This document shows positions 24,300 to 33,132 of a stretch of DNA of 64,000 nt, one piece after another. The stretch comes from CAZTDU01 sp050248795 (GTDB lineage Bacteria > Pseudomonadota > Gammaproteobacteria > Burkholderiales > SG8-39), in contig JBFWRS010000014.1 of assembly GCA_050248795.1 (NCBI GenBank), forward strand, positions 1 to 64,000. Direction: 5' to 3'. The stretch's first letter is position 1. Each line of letters opens with the position of its first letter. A model generated the notes under the pieces. The model was not told the origin of the DNA and made no database searches. It saw only the letters and a list, made by a program, of their open reading frames with translations. The position numbers and the translations under genes were made by a program.

Positions 24300-25090
24300 T
24301 GTACGCGCAGGTGAACGGCATCCGCATGAACTACGTGGTCGATGGCCCCGCCGATGCGCCCTGGGTCACGCTGGTCACCGGCATCGCCAACGATGTCACG
24401 CTGTGGGACGGGCAGGCCGCTGCGCTCTCAGGGCGCTACCGCGTGCTGCGCTACGACCTGCGCGGGCAGGGAATGTCGGAGGCCACGGCCGGCCCTTACT
24501 CCATCGCGTCGCTGGCAGGCGACCTGACCGGGCTGTGGGATGCGCTTGGCGTCGCACGCTCGCACCTGGTCGGCCTGGGCCTGGGCGGCGCGGTGTCGCT
24601 GGCCGTGGCGATCGAGCACCCATCGCGCCTCGCCAGCCTTGCCGCCTGCTGCTGCCGGGCGAGGATGGAGCCCGGGTTTGCCGCCATGTGGCACAAGCTC
24701 ACCGAGGCGGTAGGGCGCGACGGCATCGACGCTATCGTCGAGCCGACTGCGCAGCGCTGGTTTTCGGACGACTTCAAGGCCGCGAATCCCGCGCTGCTGG
24801 ACGCGGTCCGGGACATGATCCGAGCGACCAGCAGGGACGGCTATCTGGGCCTCGTGGCGGCGTTCCTCGAACTGGACCTGGAAGACCGCCTGCACCTGAT
24901 CCGCGTGCCGACGCTGTTCCTCGGCGGGGCGGAGGATCGCGTCGGCGGACCTGAAGAACTGATGCGCCGGCTGGCGGGCATGGTCCCGGGGGCGGCGTAC
25001 GTCGAGGTACCCGGTGCCGCGCACATCGCGAACCTGCAGAACGCCGACGGCTTCAACCGCCGGCTGCTGGAGTTCCTCGACGCGCACTGA
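24299..25090 (+). CDS. Alpha/beta-hydrolase-fold protein lacking the nucleophile Ser
   Basis: A 263-aa alpha/beta-hydrolase homologue of the 3-oxoadipate enol-lactonase (PcaD) type, with FLGGAEDRVGGPEELMR (acid) and VPGAAHIANLQNADGFN (His). At the nucleophile elbow it reads HLVGLGLGGAVS where PcaD-like enzymes have GLSxGG: the serine is replaced by glycine. A normal serine-hydrolase mechanism is therefore not expected. Options are a non-hydrolytic lyase or oxygenase role (cofactor-free activities exist in this fold), a binding or regulatory partner of the preceding hydrolase, or a recently inactivated gene. It is translationally coupled to the preceding hydrolase. Confidence 0.8.
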   Translation: MYAQVNGIRMNYVVDGPADAPWVTLVTGIANDVTLWDGQAAALSGRYRVLRYDLRGQGMSEATAGPYSIASLAGDLTGLWDALGVARSHLVGLGLGGAVSLAVAIEHPSRLASLAACCCRARMEPGFAAMWHKLTEAVGRDGIDAIVEPTAQRWFSDDFKAANPALLDAVRDMIRATSRDGYLGLVAAFLELDLEDRLHLIRVPTLFLGGAEDRVGGPEELMRRLAGMVPGAAYVEVPGAAHIANLQNADGFNRRLLEFLDAH

Positions 25091-25120
25091 CGCGCGCGGC
25101 TCGACGCGGAACGACGCGCG

Positions 25121-25147
25121 CGTGCTGCCGGGTCGGCCGGCAGCACG
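25121..25147. terminator. Bidirectional hairpin terminator
   Basis: CGTGCTGCCGG and CCGGCAGCACG form a perfect 11-bp stem with a five-base loop (GTCGG), centred between the convergent ends of the hydrolase pair (25090) and the TAXI binding protein (25157). There is no clear U-tract on either side. Confidence 0.65.
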
Positions 25148-25156
25148 CGGTGCAGC

Positions 25157-26164
25157 CTATTTCAGCCAGCCGCGCTCGCGGTAGTAGCGCGCCGCGCCGT
25201 CGTGCAGCGGCATGCCGTTCACATCTTCCTTCCACACGCCGTTGGCGCAGTCGAACTTCGCCAGCGCCTTGTGCGCGGCCTGCAGGCGATCGGTCTTCTC
25301 GCAGATCGTCTTCACGATCGTGTACGCCAGGTCATCCGACATGCGCGTGCTGGCAAACAGCGTGGTCGTGGTGCCGGGCAGGCGCAGGTCGACGTCCTGG
25401 CCCTTGAAGGTGCCCTTGGGCATGACCTGCGTGGTCCAGCCGTAGCGCTTGTACATCTCGGCGAGCACGGACTCGGGCGGCTGCAGGAAGGTGACGTCGT
25501 AGTTCTGCGCGATCTCCGTGAACGACGGGTGCCCGGCATTCGCGACGTTCATGAACAGGTCCACCGTGCGGCTGGCGAACCTGCCCTTGGCGGCATCGAA
25601 CGACGCGAAGTCGTAGCTGCCGCCGCGCTTCTTCACGGCGTCTTCGTCGGAATCCATCAGCGCCAGCATCTGCTGCGCGCCCACCGGGCCGACGCCGCCG
25701 CGCGGCAGCAGCGAGATTCGCGTCGCAGGCCGATCCTTGTGCAGGAACTTGTCGAACTGCGGGCCGAGGCCCTTGCCTGCCGCGACCGAGAACAGGTAGT
25801 AGCGATCCCAGCCACCGGCCAGGGCGCGCAGGCTCGGCACGGGCTTCTTGTCGAACGCAACGATGCCCTTGCTCGCCCAGTTGCCGACCAGGGCCATGCC
25901 GAACGCGAGATCGGCCTTGCCTTCGTTTACCAGCCTGATGTTGCCGACCGCGCCCGCAACCGGCGGGGAGTCCACCTTGGAACCCGGCGGCAGCGATTGG
26001 CGCAGCAGTTCCGCAAGGTTGACCGCGTATACGTACCAGCCCGAACCCTGGATGAACGAGCCGATGTTCAGGTTGACGGGCTGCTGCGCCGATGCGATGG
26101 TGCTCGCGGCGAGCGCGGCGGCGGCTGCAATGCACGCAATGGGCTTGCGAAGGGCTGTTCTCAT
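25157..26164 (-). CDS. TAXI-family TRAP transporter solute-binding protein
   Basis: A periplasmic receptor of 335 aa. It has a typical signal peptide (MRTALRKPIACIAAAAALAA, cleavage after IASA). The TAXI-type opening LNIGSFIQGSGWYVYAVNLA and the C-terminal DGAARYYRERGWLK are visible. TAXI proteins deliver organic acids or amino acids to fused TRAP permeases; no permease lies beside it, so its partner is elsewhere. The ATG at 26164 has CGAGGAG upstream. A 163-base gap separates it from the Na/Pi gene; I see nothing coding there. Confidence 0.87.
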   Translation of the reverse strand: MRTALRKPIACIAAAAALAASTIASAQQPVNLNIGSFIQGSGWYVYAVNLAELLRQSLPPGSKVDSPPVAGAVGNIRLVNEGKADLAFGMALVGNWASKGIVAFDKKPVPSLRALAGGWDRYYLFSVAAGKGLGPQFDKFLHKDRPATRISLLPRGGVGPVGAQQMLALMDSDEDAVKKRGGSYDFASFDAAKGRFASRTVDLFMNVANAGHPSFTEIAQNYDVTFLQPPESVLAEMYKRYGWTTQVMPKGTFKGQDVDLRLPGTTTTLFASTRMSDDLAYTIVKTICEKTDRLQAAHKALAKFDCANGVWKEDVNGMPLHDGAARYYRERGWLK

Positions 26165-26327
26165 GTCGGTCTCCTCGTTGTGATCGCCGGTCCGGCTTGA
26201 TTGTCGGGTCGCACGGAGTCTGATCGGTGCGATTGCCGCTGCGCCGTCCTCCGTCTCCTCGCGTCGATGGTACCGGCATACCACCGCATGCGCCAGCGTT
26301 CCCGGCGCCGTTCTCACAGAGCGAGAC

Positions 26328-28022
26328 TTAGTGTTTCGACGCCTCGTGCGGGTCTGCGTCCGCCCCGGCCGCAACGTCCTGCTCGGCCTCGATGGCCGCG
26401 GCGCGTCCTGGGGCGCGCAGCAGTCGATCGCTTTTGACCAGCTGCTCGATCAGGCGGCGAGTGGCGCTCAGGGCATCGAGCAGCGCGTCGGTGTCCTCTG
26501 CGGACAGGCGCTGCCCGACTGCGGCACGCAGCAATGCTGCCTTCGCCTGCTCGTAGGCCTGCTGGAATCGCACGAGGCCGGTTGCGCGTTCCGCGTCGTC
26601 CCCCGTTTCACGGCCGTCGGTGCCGTGGTCGGCACGGGTAACGAGCGTCAGGCAGCCGCGCGCCGCGTCGAGCACGTCATGCACCGCGGCCCGCGGCTCT
26701 TCGTCGGTGAGTCGCGCTGCGTCCTGGCGCAGCCGTTCCGCCTTGCGCGCGAGCCGCGCCGCCTCGCCAAGGTAGCGTGCCGTGCGCAACCCCTGTGTCA
26801 ATGCTGCCGCGACATCCTCCGACATTTTCTCGCCGCGCACCGATGTGACGAACTCAGTGATCGCCTGCTCGAGCGCGCGCGCGGCGGAGGCCTGATGCTT
26901 TACCTGGTGCGGTGCCGCGACGGCATCCGAGAGCGCGCTGCCGAGGATGCGCGAGACGATGCCGCGCAGGCGCAGGAGTTCTGCCCGCAGCGCGTCCACG
27001 GCAAGGGCAGGGGTGGAGGCCACGGTAGCGTCCAGGTGCTGCGGCCGGGCGAGATCCTCCTCCGCACTGCGGAACATGCGCTCCAGCAAGTCCCCCAGGC
27101 GACCGGCCAGCGGCAGCATGATGAGCACGCCCAGCAGCTTGTAGGTGGTGTGGAACAGCGCGATCACCGCCGCCGGGCTGCCTTCGAAGCGCAGCCACTC
27201 GCCCATCAGCGCGACCAGCCAGAGCAGGCCGGGAAGCAGGGCAAGCGCGATGGCGCCGGCGATGACATTGAATGCGATGTGGCCGAGGGCGAGGCGACGC
27301 GCGCTCGGGGTGGCACGGATCACGGCCACCGCCGCAGTGGAGGTGGTGCCGAGTCCGGCGCCGATGACCGCGGCAGCAGCAGACTCGATGCCGATCAGGC
27401 CGCCGGTTGCGGCAGTGAGCACGATGGCGACCGCCGCGCTCGAGGACTGCGTGAGCACGGCCGCGACGAAGCCGACCAGCAGGAACGCGACCCGGTTTCC
27501 TCCCGCGTCGGTGTCGAGGCTGCTCGAATAGGCTTCCGCGAGCCCGGCAAACGCATCCTTCAATATGGTCAGGCCGAGGAAGAACAGGCCGAATCCGGCC
27601 AGCGCCTCGCCGAGCCCGCGGTAGCGCTTGCCGGGCGCGGCAAGGCGCAACGCCACGCCTATCGCGAGTATCGGCAGCGCGGCAGCGTCGACCCTGAATC
27701 CGGAGCCGACCAGGCTCACCAGCCAGCTGGTGATGGTGGTGCCGACGTTCGCGCCGAACACGACGCGAAGCGCCTGGCGCAGCGTCAGCACGCCGGCGTT
27801 GACGAACCCGATGGTGGCGACGGTGACGGCGCTCGAGGACTGCACGATGCCAGTGACGAGCGCGCCGGCGAGCAGGCCGCGGATCGGCGTCGATGTCCAT
27901 TGCGCAAGCAGCTTCCGTAGCCCGGTGCCCGCGAACACCTTCAGGCCCTCGGTCATCATCAGCATGGCGAGCAGAAACAGCGCCAGTCCGCCTGCCGCAT
28001 CGAATGCGATCTGCAGGTTCAT
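26328..28022 (-). CDS. Na+/phosphate symporter family protein (NptA/YjbB type) with PhoU-like tail
   Basis: A 564-aa inner-membrane transporter. The two inverted halves each carry the QSSS signature (GIVQSSSAVTVATIG and LTQSSSAAVAIVLTA), diagnostic of Na/Pi cotransporters. About ten hydrophobic segments fill residues 1-310. The cytoplasmic C-terminal third (about 340-540) is helical and PhoU-like, with many Arg and Ala, and presumably senses phosphate. It imports phosphate with sodium or, as for YjbB, may export it. It diverges from otsB with about 60 bases between starts, so the two may share regulation. Confidence 0.87.
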   Translation of the reverse strand: MNLQIAFDAAGGLALFLLAMLMMTEGLKVFAGTGLRKLLAQWTSTPIRGLLAGALVTGIVQSSSAVTVATIGFVNAGVLTLRQALRVVFGANVGTTITSWLVSLVGSGFRVDAAALPILAIGVALRLAAPGKRYRGLGEALAGFGLFFLGLTILKDAFAGLAEAYSSSLDTDAGGNRVAFLLVGFVAAVLTQSSSAAVAIVLTAATGGLIGIESAAAAVIGAGLGTTSTAAVAVIRATPSARRLALGHIAFNVIAGAIALALLPGLLWLVALMGEWLRFEGSPAAVIALFHTTYKLLGVLIMLPLAGRLGDLLERMFRSAEEDLARPQHLDATVASTPALAVDALRAELLRLRGIVSRILGSALSDAVAAPHQVKHQASAARALEQAITEFVTSVRGEKMSEDVAAALTQGLRTARYLGEAARLARKAERLRQDAARLTDEEPRAAVHDVLDAARGCLTLVTRADHGTDGRETGDDAERATGLVRFQQAYEQAKAALLRAAVGQRLSAEDTDALLDALSATRRLIEQLVKSDRLLRAPGRAAAIEAEQDVAAGADADPHEASKH

Positions 28023-28085
28023 CGCGCCATTGCCATCTCGCCCATGCGTCGCCTGGTGTACATTTCACGCACTGTCGATCACGCC

Positions 28086-28910
28086 ATGACGAACAAGACG
28101 CTCGACCGGTTGCCATGCGCACGTGATCGCGAAGACGAGATCAGGCAACGCCTCGCGGGGAAGGATCTGGCGGTGTTCCTCGACTACGACGGCACGCTTA
28201 CGCCCATCGTCGATGACCACGCGAAGGCGTTGCTCGACGCCGAAACCCGCGCCCTGGTGTCGGCGCTCTCCGCGCATTGCGCCGTGACCATCGTCAGCGG
28301 GCGCGACCTCGGCAGGCTGCGCGAGCTGGTGGCGCTCGATTCGGTCTGGTACGCAGGCAGCCACGGCTTCGAGATCGCCGCTCCCGGAGGATCCGGGCAG
28401 TGCATGGAAACCGGGACGGCGTTCCTGCCGCAACTGGACTCGGCCGACGGTGCGCTGCGTGCGCAGCTCTCCGGCATCGCCGGACACGCCGTCGAGCGCA
28501 AGCGCTTCTCGATCGCGGTGCATTTCCGGCAGGTCGGCGACGGCGATCGCGCCCGGCTCGGCAGCATCGTCGAGCGCGTGATTGCTGATCACCGCGGCCT
28601 GCGCCTGGCACACGGCAAGATGGTATTCGAGCTCAGGCCGGACATCGACTGGGACAAGGGCAATGCGGTACTGTGGCTGCTGCAGCGTTTCGGCGCAAGT
28701 TCGCGGTCCACCGTGCCGGTCTACATTGGCGACGACCTGACCGACGAGGACGCGTTCGAAGCCCTGGCAGGTCGGGGTCTGTGCATCGCGGTTCGCCACG
28801 ACGAGACCCGCCAGACCGCGGCGGACTACGTCTTGGCAGACGTTGCAGAGGTGAAGCGCTTCCTCGCCTGGCTGTCCGCGCTCGCGAAAGATGCGGCCGA
28901 AAGCGCATGA
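28086..28910 (+). CDS. otsB: Trehalose-6-phosphate phosphatase
   Basis: A HAD-superfamily phosphatase of 274 aa that makes trehalose from trehalose-6-phosphate in the cytoplasm. Motif I is FLDYDGTLTP with nucleophile Asp33 and Asp35; motif II is TIVSGRDLGRL; GSHGFEI is typical of OtsB; motif IV is YIGDDLTDEDAFEAL. The trehalose-phosphate synthase otsA, often adjacent, is not in the window. I take the ATG at 28086; an ATG at 28044 is also in frame. Neither has a clear ribosome site. Confidence 0.87.
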   Translation: MTNKTLDRLPCARDREDEIRQRLAGKDLAVFLDYDGTLTPIVDDHAKALLDAETRALVSALSAHCAVTIVSGRDLGRLRELVALDSVWYAGSHGFEIAAPGGSGQCMETGTAFLPQLDSADGALRAQLSGIAGHAVERKRFSIAVHFRQVGDGDRARLGSIVERVIADHRGLRLAHGKMVFELRPDIDWDKGNAVLWLLQRFGASSRSTVPVYIGDDLTDEDAFEALAGRGLCIAVRHDETRQTAADYVLADVAEVKRFLAWLSALAKDAAESA

Positions 28911-28912
28911 GC

Positions 28913-28989
28913 GGCATGGCGTCGACCATGCGATCTGCAGATTCGGCATAGCGTCGAGTCCTGCTAAGGTACCCGCATAGCGCCGTCGA
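28913..28989. repeat. Three direct repeats before the TauD/TfdA gene
   Basis: GGCATGGCGTCGA (28913), GGCATAGCGTCGA (28945) and GCATAGCGCCGTCGA (28975, two extra bases) lie about 30 bases apart in the 91-base gap. About three helical turns separate the copies, so a protein could bind all on one face. Possible operator array; function inferred. Confidence 0.45.
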
Positions 28990-29001
28990 TCCGGAGGTTC
29001 C

Positions 29002-30081
29002 ATGTCTGCCGTGCCTGTCGTTGCCGCATCGCCGCTCCCGCCCGGCCCGATCGGTGGTCCCGCCGCGTGGAAGGGGCCCGAGATCGATCGCACGCGCGAA
29101 TGGCTGGTGGCGTTCACGCCGGCCGACCTGGCGGAACTGGACGCCGCGGTGCGCGAGCATGTCGCCGCCGGCCGCGACATGGGAGACATCTCGCCGGCGA
29201 CTTTCCGCCTGCCGACGCTGGCCCGCAAGCTCGACGGCGTGCTCGAGCGCGTGCTGCATGGCTGCGGGTTCGTCCTGTTGCGCGGCTTCGACGTCGCGCG
29301 CTACGGCATCGCCGGGAGCGCGGTCGCCTACCTCGGCATCGGCTCGCACCTGGGCAGTTTCCGCTCGCAGAACGCGAAGGGGCACCTGCTCGGCCATGTC
29401 TGCGACCTCGGCATGGACATCCGCAAGCCGACGACGCGTTACTACCAGACCAATCGCGAGCTCGAGTACCACACCGATTCCTGCGACATCGTCGGCCTGC
29501 TGTGCCTGAAGACGGCGAAATCCGGCGGCGAGAGCCGGCTGGTCAGTTCGGTCACGCTGCACGACGAAATGCTGCGCCGCCGGCCGGACCTGTGGCGGCT
29601 GCTGTTCAATCCGTTTCCCGTCGACCGGCGCGGCGAGGTTCCGCCGGGCATGCTGCCGTGGTTCGAACTACCGGTGTTCAACTGGCATGCGGGCGAACTG
29701 TCGACGATCTATGCGGGGCAGTACATCCGTTCCGCGCAGGAGAACTTTCCCGCCGCGCGCCGCCTGAGCGCGGCGGAGCACGCAGCGCTCGACATGCTGG
29801 ACGCGCTCAGCAACGACCCGGGGCTGAACCTCACCATGGAATTCCGTCCCGGCGACATGCAGTTCGTGCACAACCACCAGATCCTGCACAGCCGCACGGA
29901 TTTCGAGGACTGGCCCGAGCCGGCGAAGCGCCGGCACCTGCTGCGGCTGTGGCTGGCGCCGCGCGGCGCGCGCGAACTGCCGCCAGGCTACGCGCAACGC
30001 TACGGCTCGATAGAACCCGGGAATCGCGGCGGCATCATCACCGCCAGCACGAAGCTGAGCTTCGTGCTGGAGCCGCAATAG
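29002..30081 (+). CDS. TauD/TfdA-family Fe(II)/2-oxoglutarate dioxygenase
   Basis: A 359-aa non-haem iron dioxygenase. Iron ligands are His157 and Asp159 (EYHTDSCD) and the distal His in FVHNHQILHSR, with RRHLLRLWLA supplying the Arg for 2-oxoglutarate. The fold resembles TauD/TfdA and the gamma-butyrobetaine hydroxylase-like proteins, which hydroxylate small acids or sulfonates, but neighbours do not fix the substrate. ATCCGGAGGTTCC gives a strong ribosome site. It is followed 30 bases later by a DMT transporter, which might export the product. Three direct repeats lie in its upstream gap. Confidence 0.87.
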   Translation: MSAVPVVAASPLPPGPIGGPAAWKGPEIDRTREWLVAFTPADLAELDAAVREHVAAGRDMGDISPATFRLPTLARKLDGVLERVLHGCGFVLLRGFDVARYGIAGSAVAYLGIGSHLGSFRSQNAKGHLLGHVCDLGMDIRKPTTRYYQTNRELEYHTDSCDIVGLLCLKTAKSGGESRLVSSVTLHDEMLRRRPDLWRLLFNPFPVDRRGEVPPGMLPWFELPVFNWHAGELSTIYAGQYIRSAQENFPAARRLSAAEHAALDMLDALSNDPGLNLTMEFRPGDMQFVHNHQILHSRTDFEDWPEPAKRRHLLRLWLAPRGARELPPGYAQRYGSIEPGNRGGIITASTKLSFVLEPQ

Positions 30082-30111
30082 CGGGCCGCGGCAAGCGTCC
30101 GGAAGGTCGGC

Positions 30112-31011
30112 ATGAACGAGCAGTTGTCCAGGCGGACCGCGCTTGTCATGTTCGCCCTGGTGATCTTCGCCTGGGGCTTCAACTGGACGGTGACCAAGGT
30201 CCTGGTGCGGGACGTCACGCCGCTGTGGATGACGGCGATCCGCTCCGCGATCGCGCTGGTGCTGCTGCTGGTGCTGATGCTGGCCACGCGCAGCCTGCGC
30301 CTGCCCAGGCGTGGCGACCTGCCGGTGGTGTTCAACATCGCGCTGCTGCACATGAGTGCTTTCGCCATCCTGATGGCGCTCGGCCTGATGCATGTTCCGG
30401 CCGGGCGTTCGATCGTGCTCGGGTTCACCACGCCGCTGTGGGTGATCCCGGGCGCGATGCTGTTCCTTGGCGAGCGCATGACGCCGATGCGTGCAGTCGG
30501 CGTGACGATGGGCATGGGCGGGCTCGCGCTGCTGTTCAACCCGCTCGCTTTCGACTGGGGCGATTCGCGCGCGCTGCTTGGCAACGGCCTGCTGCTGCTG
30601 GCAGCGTTCTGCTGGGCGATCAGCATACTGCACCTGCGCGCGCACAAATGGCAGTCGACTCCCTACGAGCTGGTGTTCTGGGAAGTTCTGCTGGCCACTG
30701 GCGTGCTGGCCGTGGCGGCGCTGCTGGTCGAAGGCCTGCCGCGCATCGACTGGGACCTGCGCATCGGCCTGCTGTTCCTCTACGGCGGCGTGTTCGGCGT
30801 CGCGCTGGCGTACTGGGCAATGGCGATGGTCAGCCGCAGCCTGCCCGCGGTGACCACTTCGCTCGGCGTGCTGGCGACGCCGGTGGTTGGCGTACTCAGT
30901 GCCATCGTCGCACTGGGCGAGCCGTTCAGCCTCGCGCTGTTCGCGGCGCTGGCGCTGATCATCGGCGGCATCGCGATCGGTACGCTGGGCGGCGCACCGC
31001 GCCCGCGCTGA
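30112..31011 (+). CDS. DMT/EamA-family transporter
   Basis: A ten-helix inner-membrane protein of 299 aa made of two EamA repeats (about 10-145 and 155-290). Conserved features include FAWGFNWTVTKVLVRDVTP in helix 1, LHMSAFAILMALGLMHVP, and the C-terminal LATPVVGVLSAIVALGEP followed by IIGGIAIGTLGG. EamA proteins mostly export amino acids or metabolites. It lies 30 bases after the dioxygenase gene and is likely co-transcribed. It ends nine bases before the convergent SLC13 gene. Confidence 0.88.
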   Translation: MNEQLSRRTALVMFALVIFAWGFNWTVTKVLVRDVTPLWMTAIRSAIALVLLLVLMLATRSLRLPRRGDLPVVFNIALLHMSAFAILMALGLMHVPAGRSIVLGFTTPLWVIPGAMLFLGERMTPMRAVGVTMGMGGLALLFNPLAFDWGDSRALLGNGLLLLAAFCWAISILHLRAHKWQSTPYELVFWEVLLATGVLAVAALLVEGLPRIDWDLRIGLLFLYGGVFGVALAYWAMAMVSRSLPAVTTSLGVLATPVVGVLSAIVALGEPFSLALFAALALIIGGIAIGTLGGAPRPR

Positions 31012-31020
31012 TCGAGCGCC

Positions 31021-32865
31021 TCAGAGGGGCCAGACCATCAGCAGCATCGGCAGGCTCACCGCGACGACGAGGATTTCCAGCGGCACGCCGAGTCGCCAGT
31101 AGTCGCCGAAGCGGAACCCGCCGGGGCCCAGTATCAGCGTGTTGTTCTGGTGCCCGATCGGCGTCAGGAATGCGCACGAGGCACCCACCGCCACCGCCAT
31201 CAGGAACGGGTCCGGGCTGACCCCGAGCTGCTGCGCGGTGCCGATGCCGATCGGGCACATCACCGCCGCCGTCGCCGCATTGTTCATCAGGTCGGAAAGC
31301 GTCATCGTCACCACCAGGATCGCCGCCAGCGCGATTGCCGCGTGTCCCTGCGCAACGTGTTCGAGCAGCACGCGCGCGATGAGATCGGCGGTGCCGGTGG
31401 ACGCCATCGCCCCGGCAACCGGGATCAGCGCGGCGAGGAGCACGATCACCGGCCAGTCGATCGCCTCGTACACCGCACGCGGCGGCACCGTGCGCAGCGC
31501 CATCGACGCAAGCACGCCTGCGGCGAACGAGATCGCGGCGGGCACCAGGCCGAAGGCGGCGCCGCCGACGGCGAGCAGCATGATCAATGACGAGGTGATC
31601 GCCATGCGCCGGTCCGGGATGCGCAGGGCGCGCTCGGCGAGCGGCAGGCACTCGGTGTCGGCGGCGAACTGCGCGATCGCCTCCGGCGGACCCTGCATCA
31701 GCAGCACGTCGCCCGCAGCGAAGCGCATGGATCGCAGCCGCGCCGTCGAGCGCTGTCCCTGGCGCGACAGCGCCAGCAGGTTCACGCCGTAGCGGCTGCG
31801 CAGCAGGATCTCGGTTGCCGAGCGGCCCACCAGCGACGAGCGCGGCAGCACGGCGAGTTCCGCCAGCGCAATGTCGTCGTGCCGCACGGCCTTCTCCTGC
31901 GGCTCCGATTCTTCGTCGTCTCCGGCAGGCGCCGGCTCGGCCTCCTGCCGCGGCGCTTCCTTGTCGTCAGCGTCCTGTTTCGCCGCGTCGAGCTGCAGGC
32001 CCAGACTGGACAGCGCGTTCGACAGGGCTTCCGCTTCGGCTTCGATCGCGAGGATGTCGCCGGCATGCACCACGCGCCCGGGGCTGGGCGCGGTGACGCG
32101 CACCTCGTTGCGCACCAGGCCGACCACCTGGGCACCGGCTTCGTCCAGCGCCTCCTCGATCGCGCGCAAGGTCATGCCTGCAGCCTTGCTGTCCGCGGCG
32201 ACCCGGGCTTCGGTGAGGTAGGCGCCGGTGTCGAAGCCCTCGATTCCGGCATGCTTGCGCACCGGCACCAGGTGCCAGCCGGCAAGGGCGACGAACAGCA
32301 CGCCAAGCGCGGCGACAGCGAAGCCGACCGGCGTGAAGTCGAACATGCCGAATGTGGCGGCGCCGGTTTCCGCGCGAAAGCCGGACACGATCAGGTTCGG
32401 CGGCGTGCCGATCAACGTCGTCATGCCGCCGAGGATCGAACCGAAAGCAAGCGGCATCAGCACCTGGCCGGGAGCAAGTCCGAGGCGCCCGGCGGCCTGG
32501 ATCGCCACCGGCATCAGCAGTGCGAGCGCACCGACGTTGTTCATGAAACCCGACAGCAGCGCGGCAAGCGCGGTGAGCGCAGCGATGCTGAGCGTCGGTC
32601 CTGCGGAGGAGGGGAGAACGAAGCGCGCCAGCGCATCGACTGCGCCCGAGCGCTGCAGGCCGTGGCTCAGCACCAGCACGCAGGCCACCGTGATTACCGC
32701 CGGATGGCCGAACCCGGCGAATGCTTCCGTGGTGGAAACCAGGCCGGCGAGTACGCAGGCAAGCAGCGCCGCGACCGCCACCATGTCGTGACGCCAGCGG
32801 TCCCAGAGGAACATCGCGACAGTCGCGAGCAGGATGCCGACGATCAGGAGTTGATCGCCGCTCAC
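31021..32865 (-). CDS. SLC13/DASS-family permease with two RCK-C (TrkA-C) domains
   Basis: A 614-aa anion permease. N-terminal (about 1-190) and C-terminal (about 410-614) membrane halves carry the hairpin motifs GFMNNVGALALLMPVA and DLMNNAATAAVMCPIG, and IGTPPNLIVSGFR. Between them are two cytoplasmic TrkA-C-like domains (ALDEAGAQVVGLVRN and LPRSSLVGRSATEILLRSRY) joined by an acidic linker. Proteins of this build are called SLC13 or sulfate/dicarboxylate permeases. Substrate is open (sulfate, dicarboxylate or metal oxyanion). It points away from the TRAP operon; the 267 bases between their starts hold a leader hairpin and no gene. Confidence 0.86.
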   Translation of the reverse strand: MSGDQLLIVGILLATVAMFLWDRWRHDMVAVAALLACVLAGLVSTTEAFAGFGHPAVITVACVLVLSHGLQRSGAVDALARFVLPSSAGPTLSIAALTALAALLSGFMNNVGALALLMPVAIQAAGRLGLAPGQVLMPLAFGSILGGMTTLIGTPPNLIVSGFRAETGAATFGMFDFTPVGFAVAALGVLFVALAGWHLVPVRKHAGIEGFDTGAYLTEARVAADSKAAGMTLRAIEEALDEAGAQVVGLVRNEVRVTAPSPGRVVHAGDILAIEAEAEALSNALSSLGLQLDAAKQDADDKEAPRQEAEPAPAGDDEESEPQEKAVRHDDIALAELAVLPRSSLVGRSATEILLRSRYGVNLLALSRQGQRSTARLRSMRFAAGDVLLMQGPPEAIAQFAADTECLPLAERALRIPDRRMAITSSLIMLLAVGGAAFGLVPAAISFAAGVLASMALRTVPPRAVYEAIDWPVIVLLAALIPVAGAMASTGTADLIARVLLEHVAQGHAAIALAAILVVTMTLSDLMNNAATAAVMCPIGIGTAQQLGVSPDPFLMAVAVGASCAFLTPIGHQNNTLILGPGGFRFGDYWRLGVPLEILVVAVSLPMLLMVWPL

Positions 32866-33081
32866 GCCTGTACCCGTGCAGGATCTCCCGCGATGGTTCG
32901 ATTGCCCGCGTGCGCCGTCACGTCGCGCATGATACCGGCCCGCCCGGGCGGCGGCGGGGCGCGCCGGGCGGTGTCCGAAGTCGTTTGCCGGTGGCTGGCG
33001 CGTGTGCTACGGTCCCGACCGGAGGAACGTAGACCCGCACGGCAGCGCCGATGGACCGAGGTCGGCGACGCCAACAGGTCG

Positions 33082-33105
33082 CGCGCAGGGTGGGGACCCT
33101 GCGCG
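33082..33105 (+). promoter_or_regulatory. Leader hairpin of the TRAP operon
   Basis: CGCGCAGGG pairs perfectly with CCCTGCGCG around a six-base loop. It ends 15 bases before the GGAGGAG ribosome site at 33121, in the otherwise empty gap 32866-33132. It may stabilise the message or modulate initiation. Confidence 0.4.
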
Positions 33106-33132
33106 ATCACATCACGTCAAGGAGGAGCCATC

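Noticed and set aside
25121..25147. Hairpin as a small-RNA gene
   Set aside because: A bare 11-bp stem between convergent genes is explained by termination; no promoter is visible.
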